Origin: JAENVT01 sp031424145
Lineage (GTDB): Bacteria > Actinomycetota > Acidimicrobiia > Acidimicrobiales > Ilumatobacteraceae
Direction of reading: 5' to 3'
Length of the DNA: 12,874 nucleotides
Assembly (NCBI GenBank): GCA_031424145.1
Contig: JANPGV010000151.1
Coordinates: 1-12,874, forward strand
Shown: positions 1-5,632 of the stretch, in pieces
Layout of the letters: every line of letters begins with the position of its first letter
Position numbering within the stretch: position 1 is the stretch's first letter
The notes under the pieces: generated by a model
Seen by the model: the letters and a program-made list of their open reading frames with translations, nothing else
What the model was told of the DNA's origin: nothing
The model's database searches: none
Made by a program: the position numbers and the translations under genes

Positions 1-89
1 TCCTGCTCGCGTGCGGCACGCCACTCATACACGAGCCGCACAGCACGCTCTTTGACCTCCGGCGGATACGGCCTTCTGCCACTACCCAT
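1..89 (-). CDS. IS3-family transposase OrfA-like protein, N-terminal part (runs off the window)
   Basis: The minus strand encodes about 29 residues starting MGSGRRPYPPEVKERAVRLV and continuing into YEWRAARE before the window edge. The 'YPPEVKERAVRLV' stretch is the typical opening of the IS3-family OrfA helix-turn-helix protein, which binds the IS ends and is normally fused to the DDE-domain OrfB by ribosomal frameshifting. The ATG at 89 has a good AAGGA ribosome site (complement of 97-101) seven bases upstream, so this is a genuine start. The rest of the element lies outside the window, so I cannot tell whether it is complete. The family call is secure; the IS subgroup is not. Confidence 0.8.
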   Translation of the reverse strand, partial: MGSGRRPYPPEVKERAVRLVYEWRAAREQ

Positions 90-110
90 GACTTCATCCT
101 TTCGGAAAGA

Positions 111-140
111 CGAAGCCTCCACCACACCCGGGGCGCATCA
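111..140 (-). repeat. Probable terminal inverted repeat (left end) of the IS3-type element
   Basis: Just upstream of the transposase start, the minus strand reads TGATGCGCCCCGGGTGTGG and then TGGAGGC. It begins with TG, as IS3 ends do, and has the CCCCGGG...GTGGAG pattern I associate with actinobacterial IS3 elements. The outer edge would be base 140. The matching right end is not in the window, so the boundary is inferred. Confidence 0.5.
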
Positions 141-223
141 GGCCCCGATCTGCGTCGACAATCTGGGCGTGAGTTCTGGTCGGTCGATCAACGAGCGCGA
201 GTTCTCATTGGCAGATATGTACT

Positions 224-676
224 TCATACGCATTGTGGGGCTTGCCTCGGAGGGATTGAGTCGACGAGACGCGTGGTGCACAGCACCTTCGAGTCGCCGC
301 TGCTTGTCACCCAATACTGGACGTAGGTGACATCTCCATCCGTGGCCCAACACATCAGCGCCTCCTCCGAGGCATCATGTCCCGGCAAGAGCAGTGAAGA
401 TGGCGTCGGTGGTGGTGTCACCACGACGATGTTGCGAATGTCCGCAATCGACACTGTCTCCGCCTTAGCGAAAACGGCGAAGCCACTCGGAGCAAAGTGC
501 ATGCAGCGCTCCTCGACAGAGTTCACGGCAATCGTCGGTCCAGTTGTCGAAGTGGTCGATTCCCTGATCTCGACGATGGAAGACGTCGTTCCCGCTGGTG
601 CCTGGCTGTTGGTCTCGGAGCATGAAGCAGCGAGAAGGACCAAAGCCACGATCGCAACGAAACCGATCGCCAACAT
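224..676 (-). CDS. Small secreted lipoprotein of unknown function
   Basis: A 150-residue protein starting with a hydrophobic signal segment (MLAIGFVAIVALVLLAASC). A lipobox-like AAS|C puts the lipidated Cys at residue 19, so it should be anchored on the outer face of the membrane. A Ser/Thr-rich linker follows (about residues 20-50), then a roughly 100-residue domain with four more cysteines (in ERCMHF, LMCWAT, VLCTTR and the C-terminal QCV) that could form two disulfides. I chose the ATG at 676 because it starts directly at the signal peptide; a TTG at 739 would add a non-signal-like leader. No strong ribosome site is visible. I do not recognise the domain. The neighbours are remnants and give no functional hint. 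Confidence 0.65.
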   Translation of the reverse strand: MLAIGFVAIVALVLLAASCSETNSQAPAGTTSSIVEIRESTTSTTGPTIAVNSVEERCMHFAPSGFAVFAKAETVSIADIRNIVVVTPPPTPSSLLLPGHDASEEALMCWATDGDVTYVQYWVTSSGDSKVLCTTRLVDSIPPRQAPQCV

Positions 677-781
677 CGTTCGGCCGCTCGTGTTAAGCAC
701 CAAGTTGCCATGGTGCCCTGTCCGCGCGCTCGAGGGCAAGGCCCGAACGGATAGGCACAGTTCGCACCGCTCGAGTTCGCG

Positions 782-949
782 CTACTTCGAGCGGGTTGTG
801 GCAAGGAGTGCCGTAGCGAGGATCATCCAGGCGGCGAGGTAGGCGAACGCCCATGCGGGGCTGAACGCAGTCCAAAGGATGCCTGCGATCGCGGACGCAG
901 CGAAGTTGCCGAGGCTCTGCGTCGCAGCGAGCAGACCGAACGCCGTACT
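782..949 (-). pseudogene. C-terminal remnant of an MFS transporter
   Basis: The minus frame ends with about 55 residues including STAFGLLAATQSLGNFAAS, AGILWTAF and a final hydrophobic helix. This is the pattern of the last two membrane helices of major facilitator superfamily exporters (the family reads roughly 'G-T-A-F-G-L-x-A-x-Q-x-L-G-N...G-x-L-W'). Upstream of STAFG the same frame turns into unrelated, charged sequence and meets a stop at 1058-1060, so the first ten or so helices are missing. This is a gene tail left by a deletion or insertion and should make no functional transporter. Confidence 0.65.
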
Positions 950-1066
950 GCACGAACGAGTTGGATTCCGATCATCGGGACACGCCAGCGCATCGGACAA
1001 CTCCATGGCATCTGGCGAGACACCCTGCTCCTCGAACGGCGAAGCGCCCTGGTCGGATCACGGCCG

Positions 1067-1471
1067 TCAGCTCAGTGAGCCGAGTTCTCCGAGAGTGACG
1101 TCGTCGCCGACAAGCTGGCGCATCCGGGTCCAGGTGTCCTCCAGCCCCCACATCGCGTTGATGAGCCCGTCGGCGACCCGAAAGAAGTAGACCTCGTCAA
1201 AGCGCATCGTCCGGCCCGTGCCCTCGAGCCCTTGCCACTCCCCTTGGTGCGTCCCGGTGCATCGGAAACGTGCCACGACTGTGGCGTGCTCGGCGACGAG
1301 TTCGATCAGTTCCTGATGCCAGTCGGGGAACGCCGTACGAAACTGTGTGAAGGCGATTCTCAGCTTCGGGGCGAGTGCCGGCGAGCAGATCTCGTCGAGG
1401 ACGTCGAGATCGTTGGCGTTCATGACTTCGTCAACGAGGCGTCGCACGAGCGCCTTGTTGACGTTGGTCAT
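1067..1471 (-). CDS. SnoaL-like / ester-cyclase-type NTF2-fold protein
   Basis: 134 residues with the SnoaL-like polyketide cyclase pattern: an N-terminal helix (VRRLVDEVMNANDLDVLDEI), RTAFPDWHQE, VVARFRCTGTHQGEW near residues 65-78, the GTGR turn, and RVADGLINAMWGLEDTW near residues 97-113. Proteins of this fold are small cone-shaped barrels that bind hydrophobic ligands; many in this subgroup have no assigned reaction. Length is normal and complete. The ATG at 1471 overlaps the stop of the upstream gene as ATGA, so it is the fourth, translationally coupled gene of the MerR-led operon. An NTF2-fold enzyme is unexpected beside metal-type genes. The fold call is firm; the substrate is unknown. 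Confidence 0.85.
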   Translation of the reverse strand: MTNVNKALVRRLVDEVMNANDLDVLDEICSPALAPKLRIAFTQFRTAFPDWHQELIELVAEHATVVARFRCTGTHQGEWQGLEGTGRTMRFDEVYFFRVADGLINAMWGLEDTWTRMRQLVGDDVTLGELGSLS

Positions 1472-1995
1472 GCTGTCGCCGCAGTCTCCGTGGTGGCGCG
1501 TTGTACGGCGAGCAGTGCGGTGCCGGCATGGATGAACGCGATGATCGCGGCGAGCATGGCGAGACCTGCTTTGGATCGATCGATCTGGTGAACAAGTTCG
1601 GCGATGTCAAACACTGCGAACACCGCAGTGAACCCCGCCGTGACCGACAAGACCAGCTTGTGGTTCGACATCCACGTGGCCACCGCCAAGATGAGCGAGA
1701 CGATGACCGCCAGAACGACGAGCGGCGTCGATTCGAGGTTGATGCCAAACACCTTCTCGTCAGCAGACTCGCCAACCTCAGAGGTCGCTTTCCCGGCGGC
1801 CTCAGCGGCTTCGGCCCCCTCGGACCCTTCGGCTGCAAGTGTGCCTTCACCGGTTGTTGCAACTGCAGCAGGGGCGCCGTCATGGTCGTTGTGGTTGTGG
1901 CGTTCGGCGCTGGCACCGATGGCGAACAGCGCGGCACCAACAATCAGCATGACGCTGACTAGCCAGCGCACGCGGACGAGCGCGGAAATGGTCAC
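1468..1995 (-). CDS. Four-helix membrane protein with a His-containing, Ala/Glu-rich extracytoplasmic loop
   Basis: 175 residues. A first membrane segment (about 11-30) is followed by ERHNHNDHDG, with His at 33, 35 and 38, and a low-complexity Ala/Glu/Gly loop to about residue 80. Three more hydrophobic segments follow (roughly 88-108, 113-131 and 142-165), the third containing VFDIAELVHQIDRSKAG. The start is a GTG at 1995, whose last two bases plus A form the TGA of the preceding gene (GTGA overlap); longer upstream reading is Arg/Ser-rich shadow sequence. The stop overlaps the next ATG. I recall similar unnamed proteins beside actinobacterial metal-response genes, but no function is assigned. 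The His cluster could bind metal, by inference only. Confidence 0.75.
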   Translation of the reverse strand: MTISALVRVRWLVSVMLIVGAALFAIGASAERHNHNDHDGAPAAVATTGEGTLAAEGSEGAEAAEAAGKATSEVGESADEKVFGINLESTPLVVLAVIVSLILAVATWMSNHKLVLSVTAGFTAVFAVFDIAELVHQIDRSKAGLAMLAAIIAFIHAGTALLAVQRATTETAATA

Positions 1996-2258
1996 CGCCG
2001 GGCGCGTTCGCTGAACTCCACCGGGGTGGACTCGACACCGACTGGCGCACACGAGGCTCCACGTCGCCGGCGACGAACGATCACGAACGCGGCGATCGCA
2101 GCACCGACAACGAGCGCACCAACACCGAACACGGCGACACCCACAGCAGTGCCGAGCCCGATCGCGGCGAGAAACCCGAGGATCGGACCAGCGCAACACA
2201 ATGCGCACGCGGCGACACCGACACCGACGAGCGCGGCGCCATCTTTCTTGCCGCTCAT
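1992..2258 (-). CDS. Small two-helix membrane protein with CxxCC motif (MerT-like)
   Basis: 88 residues. Lys-containing N-terminus, then a helix with ACALCCAGPILGFLAAIGL (Cys at 18, 21 and 22), a second helix to about residue 61, an Arg-rich stop-transfer (RRRRR at 62-66), and a short tail with Cys70. The CC-x-GP at the start of a membrane helix recalls the paired Cys of MerT-type mercuric ion transporters, which pass Hg(II) through vicinal thiols, but this protein is shorter and lacks the full MerT pattern. It overlaps the MerR gene as ATGA and the next gene as GTGA. Context suggests metal or thiol-reactive cargo; mercury itself is not shown. Confidence 0.8.
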   Translation of the reverse strand: MSGKKDGAALVGVGVAACALCCAGPILGFLAAIGLGTAVGVAVFGVGALVVGAAIAAFVIVRRRRRGASCAPVGVESTPVEFSERARR

Positions 2259-3028
2259 GACGGCTCCCCGAACATCGACGTGACAATCGGCAACGCATCG
2301 GCCGGGGCACGCACTTCAAGCGCAACGCCGCGGGAATCGACCGTGATCGCGAACTCGAAGAACTGGCAGCAATCCTGCTCGGCCGCAACCAACCGCATCA
2401 GCTCGGAATTCGACACCCCGGCAGCGAACACGCAACGAACACCGCCGTCAATCTTCTCGCGACGAGCAACGTAGGCGAGGAGGCTCTGCCAGTCAGCGAT
2501 CCGACCCTTCATCGAACCAGCCGACAACGTGCACGCGATTTCCGGAGCACCTGCCGGTTGCGGTCTAGCGATCAGACCAACCGCCTGAATCGTCGAGGCC
2601 ACCGAATCGACCGCGCCAGGTTCCGACACGCAGCCACACTCTTCATCGCACGCACCGTCAGGGCGATGCCGCTCCAGCGCAGCAGCCGAACGCTGCAGTT
2701 CACTCGTGAACGTCATCAGTTCACCGATCTGAGCTTGGGCGGCGGCGATCTTGCCGGCCACGAGCTGGCGTAGCTCATCTTGGATCGGTCCGCACTGTCC
2801 GCCATCCCACGCAGTGGTCAGGCCAGTGATCTCCTCCAACGTGCAACCGAGCTGCTTGGCACGAGCAATGAACGCCAACCGTTCCAACGTCCGACCGTCA
2901 TAGGTGCGGTAGCCGGCCGGTGTGCGCGTCGATTCGGGCAGCAACCCGATCTGTTCGTAGTACCGCAACGTCGCAGCGGTAAACCCGCTCGCGTCGGCCA
3001 CCTCTTTGATCTTCAACCCCGTCGTCAT
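2255..3028 (-). CDS. MerR-family metal-type transcriptional regulator with a C-terminal Cys domain
   Basis: 257 residues. The N-terminal winged helix-turn-helix (about 5-72) shows LKIKEVADASGFTAATLRYYEQIGLL and RTPAGYRTYD, the MerR signature. A dimerisation helix follows (about 80-122) with Cys79, and then a Cys cluster ACDEECGCV (Cys127, 131, 133) where metal sensors of the family hold their ligands. A further ~90-residue C-terminal domain (about 165-254) contains IACTL, DWQSLLA and AEQDCCQFFEF with vicinal Cys220-221. I know this extension from actinobacterial MerR proteins; its role is not established. MerR proteins unwind the promoter when ligand binds. I chose the ATG at 3028 because the promoter at 3037-3066 leaves almost no leader; an upstream GTG at 3049 lies inside the operator. 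It leads a four-gene operon. Confidence 0.9.
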   Translation of the reverse strand: MTTGLKIKEVADASGFTAATLRYYEQIGLLPESTRTPAGYRTYDGRTLERLAFIARAKQLGCTLEEITGLTTAWDGGQCGPIQDELRQLVAGKIAAAQAQIGELMTFTSELQRSAAALERHRPDGACDEECGCVSEPGAVDSVASTIQAVGLIARPQPAGAPEIACTLSAGSMKGRIADWQSLLAYVARREKIDGGVRCVFAAGVSNSELMRLVAAEQDCCQFFEFAITVDSRGVALEVRAPADALPIVTSMFGEPS

Positions 3029-3036
3029 CCACCCAG

Positions 3037-3066
3037 CGTAAACCCTCATGTGGACTTGAAGGTCAA
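3037..3066 (-). promoter_or_regulatory. MerR-type promoter and operator of the four-gene operon
   Basis: Minus strand: -35 TTGACC (3061-3066), -10 TTTACG (3037-3042), spacer 18 bp (19 if TTACGC is the -10). The spacer is longer than the usual 17, as at promoters activated by MerR-type DNA twisting. The spacer is covered by the dyad ACCTTCAAGT-CC-ACATGAGGGT (3042-3063), matching in 8 of 10 positions per arm. Predicted transcription start is about 3030, only one or two bases before the ATG at 3028, so the mRNA would be nearly leaderless. Confidence 0.75.
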
Positions 3067-3076
3067 GAAGAAACCT

Positions 3077-3160
3077 TCAGCGAGGCGCCCACATGATCAC
3101 GGCCACGCCAACCAGACAGATCGCCGAGCCGACCAGATCGAACCCGCCGTACTCCGCAAG
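3077..3160 (-). pseudogene. C-terminal remnant of a YnfA-like (UPF0060) membrane protein
   Basis: The minus frame ends in EYGG followed by FDLVGSAICLVGVAVIMWAPR and a stop. This is the last membrane helix and terminal 'aPR' of the YnfA/UPF0060 family, small four-helix proteins of about 110 residues. Sequence further upstream in this frame is not membrane-like. The AEYGG piece may be the end of the preceding helix joined directly to the last one, which would mean an internal deletion. No full gene is present. Confidence 0.55.
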
Positions 3161-3240
3161 ACTCCGCCCGAAGTTCGCGCCAGACACGCTGGCATGCGAC
3201 GGGACACCCGAGACAGACGAGGCCGTGGGCAGTCGAAATT

Positions 3241-3708
3241 TCAAGGAGGCAGCTTCACGCCCGCGGCTAGCAGCGATACAACTTCCGCGATTCGTTTCGC
3301 CCTGAGGTCTGGTCGTCGTTTGGTCGCGTCGATCCAACGCAGGTAGGTGTTGCGGTAGAACTGCGCGAGACCGTCGAAGAAGCTCCCCGCTGCGATGTTC
3401 GCTTCAAGGGCGGCCCGGAAATCTGTTGCCAGGTCATCACGTTGCGGTCCCTCGGGCGACAGCACGACCGCAACTCGGTCCCCCACGGCGACACCACAAT
3501 CGCGGCGCCACGCGGCGCCGAGCACGATGGCGTGACCGTCACTGAATGGTTCGACGATGGCACGTACCCGGTGACTTCCGATCGTGCCGGCGACGTGATG
3601 TTGTGGCTTGGTTCCCCATACGCGGTCTGGTGCGAACGGCAACGGCACCATCACGCGACCGGTCAGGCTGAGCGCGACGACAGCATGAAACGACCGCTCG
3701 GCACTCAC
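3241..3708 (-). CDS. DUF1905 / YdeI-OmpD-associated domain protein
   Basis: 155 residues with two domains. DUF1905 spans roughly residues 8-95 (LTGRVMVPLPFAPDRVWG, HHVAGTIGSHRVRA, LGAAWRRDCGVAVGD, DRVAVVLSPEGPQRDDL). The YdeI/OmpD-associated C-terminal motif spans about 103-150 (FRAALEAN, FFDGLAQFYRNTYLRW, DATKRRPDLRAKRIAEVV). Members are soluble proteins; some are linked to bacteriocin protection, without a known biochemical activity. The start is a GTG at 3708 whose bases overlap the TGA of the upstream thioredoxin-like gene (GTGA), so the two are translationally coupled. The reading frame extends further upstream but lies inside the neighbour and lacks family similarity. Confidence 0.85.
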   Translation of the reverse strand: MSAERSFHAVVALSLTGRVMVPLPFAPDRVWGTKPQHHVAGTIGSHRVRAIVEPFSDGHAIVLGAAWRRDCGVAVGDRVAVVLSPEGPQRDDLATDFRAALEANIAAGSFFDGLAQFYRNTYLRWIDATKRRPDLRAKRIAEVVSLLAAGVKLPP

Positions 3709-4016
3709 GTCGACCCGTTGGCGATCGCCGCAGAAAGCACACCACGAAGCTGCGTCACGCTTGGCGCACCGGCGAAACCTGCCCCGGTCGGGCACATCCG
3801 ACACGACAACCCGATCGCCTCGTCACCGATGGCGAACAACCCGCGCCCGTCGATCAATACTGTCGGCGATCCACGAAACTGCAACCGTTGAGCATCCTCG
3901 TCTGCTTCGACCTGGCAACGAACGAACTCGAAGCCGAACTCGACGGCCAGCGCCTCGAGGTTGTCGTTGGTGGTCTGCCAGTTCGGGTAACCATCAAAGA
4001 ACAACAGCGTCACCAT
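3705..4016 (-). CDS. Thioredoxin-fold protein lacking the N-terminal active-site Cys
   Basis: 103 residues. MVTLLFFDGYPNW opens the fold; the family I recall has Cys where Tyr10 stands (FDGCPNW). RGSPTVLIDGR (49-58) carries the expected cis-Pro51, and GLSCRMCPT (69-77) gives a CxxC pair at Cys72 and Cys75. The family normally keeps only the first Cys in that last motif. So the usual redox Cys is gone while a new CxxC is present. Two tandem starts exist, GTG at 4019 and ATG at 4016; I chose the ATG. A purine-rich GAGAG lies upstream. Relatives sit beside mercury or arsenic genes and may handle metals or thiols, but no reaction is established. It is the middle gene of the three-gene operon. Confidence 0.8.
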   Translation of the reverse strand: MVTLLFFDGYPNWQTTNDNLEALAVEFGFEFVRCQVEADEDAQRLQFRGSPTVLIDGRGLFAIGDEAIGLSCRMCPTGAGFAGAPSVTQLRGVLSAAIANGST

Positions 4017-4037
4017 CACGGTCGCTCTCTCTGTTCG

Positions 4038-4253
4038 TCAGTGATGGTCGGCGTAGTCAAGGGCAGCCTTCTCGTCGGCGCCGGGGCCGGAATGACCGAA
4101 CGGGAACACCCATCTGAACACGCTCAGCACCGGCTTCTTGCACCAGCAATCGGGACTGCAGCCACACACCGACCTGCCCTGCTTCTCCGACACTCGACCG
4201 GTCAGAGCAGCGAGCAAATACACCGACAGCAAGGGAATCACGAGACGCCTCAC
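4038..4253 (-). CDS. Small membrane protein with CxCx3CxC motif
   Basis: 71 residues. One N-terminal membrane helix (LVIPLLSVYLLAALTG, about 4-19) is followed by CGCSPDCWCKKP (Cys 30, 32, 36, 38) and LSVFRWVFPFGHSGPG, with a short His/Asp tail. Four closely spaced Cys in CxCx3CxC next to a membrane helix suggest a metal- or Fe-S-binding site facing the cytoplasm or periplasm. I recall the 'DCWCK(R)P...LFRWVFP' block from uncharacterised actinobacterial proteins. The GTG at 4253 starts at the helix; an ATG at 4352 would add a leader that does not look coding. It ends 21 bp before the thioredoxin-fold gene and appears to lead the operon. Confidence 0.7.
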   Translation of the reverse strand: MRRLVIPLLSVYLLAALTGRVSEKQGRSVCGCSPDCWCKKPVLSVFRWVFPFGHSGPGADEKAALDYADHH

Positions 4254-4309
4254 AGAGCCGAAGAATACTCTTGGAGATGACGCCGCGTCGACGGCGCACG
4301 GAAGGCGAT

Positions 4310-4370
4310 CACGGGTGCACTCAATTCCGAGATGAAACGCCGACGTGATCAACCGACGAGTGCATCCGTG
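4310..4370. repeat. 13-bp inverted repeat pair upstream of the Cys-rich operon
   Basis: CACGGGTGCACTC (4310-4322) and GAGTGCATCCGTG (4358-4370) are inverted copies with 12 of 13 matches, 35 bp apart. They lie 57 bp upstream of the GTG at 4253. Each arm also contains GTGCAC or near it. Possible roles are a pair of operators for a dimeric regulator, or a recombination or insertion scar. No protein is known to bind here. Confidence 0.6.
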
Positions 4371-4410
4371 TCAGACGGCTGCCGCTACTCCACGACGACC
4401 GCGAGCGCGT

Positions 4411-4428
4411 AGCCCGTTTCGGCGGGCT
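4411..4428. terminator. Short GC-rich hairpin, possible weak terminator
   Basis: AGCCCG-TTTCGG-CGGGCT forms a 6-bp stem with a 6-base loop. No T-tract follows on either strand. It lies just beyond the stop of the minus-strand remnant at 4431, where transcription from the kinase-like gene would also arrive. Confidence 0.3.
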
Positions 4429-4430
4429 CG

Positions 4431-4598
4431 TCATGTCTGAAATGGGGAGGTTGTCATTCGGGCGAGTTTCATGAACCTCTTTTGGACGTCGGCCAAGGCA
4501 TATCCCTCATGGGCGGCCCGTTCTGGATCTGAGACACACCAGGTGAGGCCGGCGGCCACGAGAAGAAACGCAGCTTGTTCCAGCGCATTGGTGACCGC
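4431..4598 (-). pseudogene. Orphan 3' gene fragment, unidentified
   Basis: A 55-codon open stretch without ATG, ending in a TGA at 4431-4433 and bounded upstream by an in-frame TGA at 4599-4601. It reads AVTNALEQAAFLLVAAGLTW, then CVSDPERAAHEGYALADVQK, then RFMKLARMTTSPFQT. The balanced, amphipathic composition looks like real protein rather than a shadow frame. The only in-frame common start is GTG at 4559. A shift of frame upstream reaches an ATG near 4633, so this may be the end of a frameshifted gene. I do not recognise the family. Confidence 0.4.
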
Positions 4599-4682
4599 TC
4601 AGAACGACCGGCGTCGATCGACAGCTCTTGCATCCCTCTGGCGACGGGACGCTCCACTGGATCGTGGTCTCTGTCCGAGGGG

Positions 4683-5162
4683 TCAGTTTGAGTCTGGTGG
4701 GGGGTCGAACAATGCCAGCTCGGCAGCGTCGGGCGCATGGAAGAGTCGAATCCACCCGTCGAGGTCGGTGCGGTGCATTGGGTGGCTGTCCCAGGGCGGC
4801 TGCGAGTTCCGTGCATCGATCCGTCGCCAGAGTTCGTCGGCAGGCACGTCGAGGTAGTGCAGTTCGACGCCGACATCAAGGCTACGAGCCACGGATCGCA
4901 TCTCGTCACGTTCGATCCGTGCCCAGAGCCCGAAATCGAGGACCACGCTCAGGCCAAGGCGCAGGATCTCTTGGGCGAGCTGCCGAAGTTCATGTTCCAC
5001 CTTCTCGTTGCTCGGCACGTCCCACGGGGTGGAGCCGAGGGCCCAGAGCCATTCATCTTTCGTGAGACGCACGGCGCCCCGGTCCGCGGCTAGCTGCCTC
5101 GCGAGTGTGGTCTTGCCCGCCCCGGGCAACCCGCAGGTAAGGATCAGTCGGGCTTCGCTCAT
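4683..5162 (-). CDS. AAA_33-type P-loop ATP-binding protein (kinase-like)
   Basis: 159 residues. Walker A GLPGAGKTT at 11-19 follows the first strand (ARLILTC). TKDEW with Asp36 and Glu37 is the acidic site typical of zeta-toxin or chloramphenicol-phosphotransferase-like kinases. VVLDFGLWARIERDE (74-87) is the Walker-B-like strand and following basic segment, and LHYLDVPADELWRR (102-114) is the LID-side region. C-terminal AAELALFDPP is a block I recall from actinobacterial members. Such proteins phosphorylate small molecules; the substrate here is unknown. I chose the ATG at 5162, which sits directly before the P-loop strand; the upstream extension is Arg-rich. It lies 81 bp downstream of an aminoglycoside-phosphotransferase-like remnant on the same strand. 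Confidence 0.85.
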   Translation of the reverse strand: MSEARLILTCGLPGAGKTTLARQLAADRGAVRLTKDEWLWALGSTPWDVPSNEKVEHELRQLAQEILRLGLSVVLDFGLWARIERDEMRSVARSLDVGVELHYLDVPADELWRRIDARNSQPPWDSHPMHRTDLDGWIRLFHAPDAAELALFDPPPDSN

Positions 5163-5243
5163 AGCGATCCACACTCGCACGCTGCGCCTCACTGGCGCAC
5201 GGATATTCCCCGTCATGGAGCGGGTTAGCAAGTGCTAGCACCG

Positions 5244-5602
5244 TCAGCTGAGGGCGTTCACGGCTTGCTTGAGCACCGCTTCGATGGCCCACATTGCTGC
5301 GTTGGGTCTCGACGTCCTTGGATGTAGTCGAGTGTGCCGATGATGCTGGCAAGGTCCGCCCACGGGTCGAAGGTCAGCCCGGACCGTTGCTCCCAGACGG
5401 TACGGACATCGTCGGCCATCGTCGGGTTGTATTGCAACAGGTTGAATCGACAGTGGGCGGGATCGACCGAACGTGGTCCGACGCATGCCCATTGCCAGTC
5501 GACGAGTCCGCTGAGCCGGCTTCGGACCCACAGCACGTTGCCCGGGTTGAAGTCACGGTGAACGAACCCGATATCTGCGGTCGGCACCGGGCGATGGAAC
5601 AA
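5244..5602 (-). pseudogene. Aminoglycoside-phosphotransferase-like remnant, 5'-truncated and frameshifted
   Basis: The minus strand keeps the catalytic half of an APH/choline-kinase-type enzyme: GFVHRDFNPGNVLW (Brenner loop with His, Asp and Asn) and LSGLVDWQWACVGPRSVDPAH (DxD-like metal site), then DPWADLASIIGTLDYIQG. The N-terminal ~120-150 residues are absent: the frame runs back to a TAG at 5699-5701 with no ATG, through repetitive Arg-rich codons. Near 5300-5310 the frame also breaks. One frame ends at 5258 in non-family sequence, while the other continues AAMWAIEAVLKQAVNALS to a TGA at 5244, which matches the usual APH tail. It should be inactive. A sequencing error could explain the frameshift but not the missing start. 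Confidence 0.7.
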
Positions 5603-5613
5603 TCGACAGCTCG

Positions 5614-5632
5614 CTCGCCTCGCCTCGCCTCG
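5614..5632. repeat. Pentanucleotide tandem repeat (CTCGC, 3.8 copies)
   Basis: CTCGC is repeated at 5614, 5619, 5624 and partly 5629, inside a wider TCG-rich stretch (about 5609-5662). It lies exactly where the phosphotransferase remnant loses its N-terminal coding sequence. Slippage at such repeats can break genes; here it may mark the deletion junction. Confidence 0.6.

Larger units (their letters stand above)
4254..4682. other. Stretch without an intact gene
   Basis: No complete gene found here. It contains a 13-bp inverted repeat pair (4310-4370), a hairpin (4411-4428) and a short orphan minus-strand reading frame (4431-4598), each listed separately. The part nearest 4253 should carry the promoter of the Cys-rich operon, but I find no clear -35/-10 pair. 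Confidence 0.6.

Noticed and set aside
1996..2388. N-terminal extension of the 175-aa membrane protein up to an ATG at 2388
   Set aside because: It would lie inside the CxxCC membrane protein and MerR genes and reads as Arg/Ser/Cys-rich noise. The GTGA overlap at 1992-1995 gives a natural start.
1992..3066. Full mercury-resistance operon
   Set aside because: MerR-type regulator and MerT-like protein are present, but there is no mercuric reductase, MerP or lyase, so naming it mer would go beyond the evidence.
4371..4440. TCAGAC...GTCTGA with an internal hairpin, checked as a possible tRNA or insertion-sequence end
   Set aside because: No T-loop, anticodon arm or acceptor pairing that fits a tRNA, and no second copy in the window.
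5614..5632. CTCGC repeat as a phase-variation switch
   Set aside because: The downstream gene is missing its start and is frameshifted elsewhere, so repeat slippage could not restore it.
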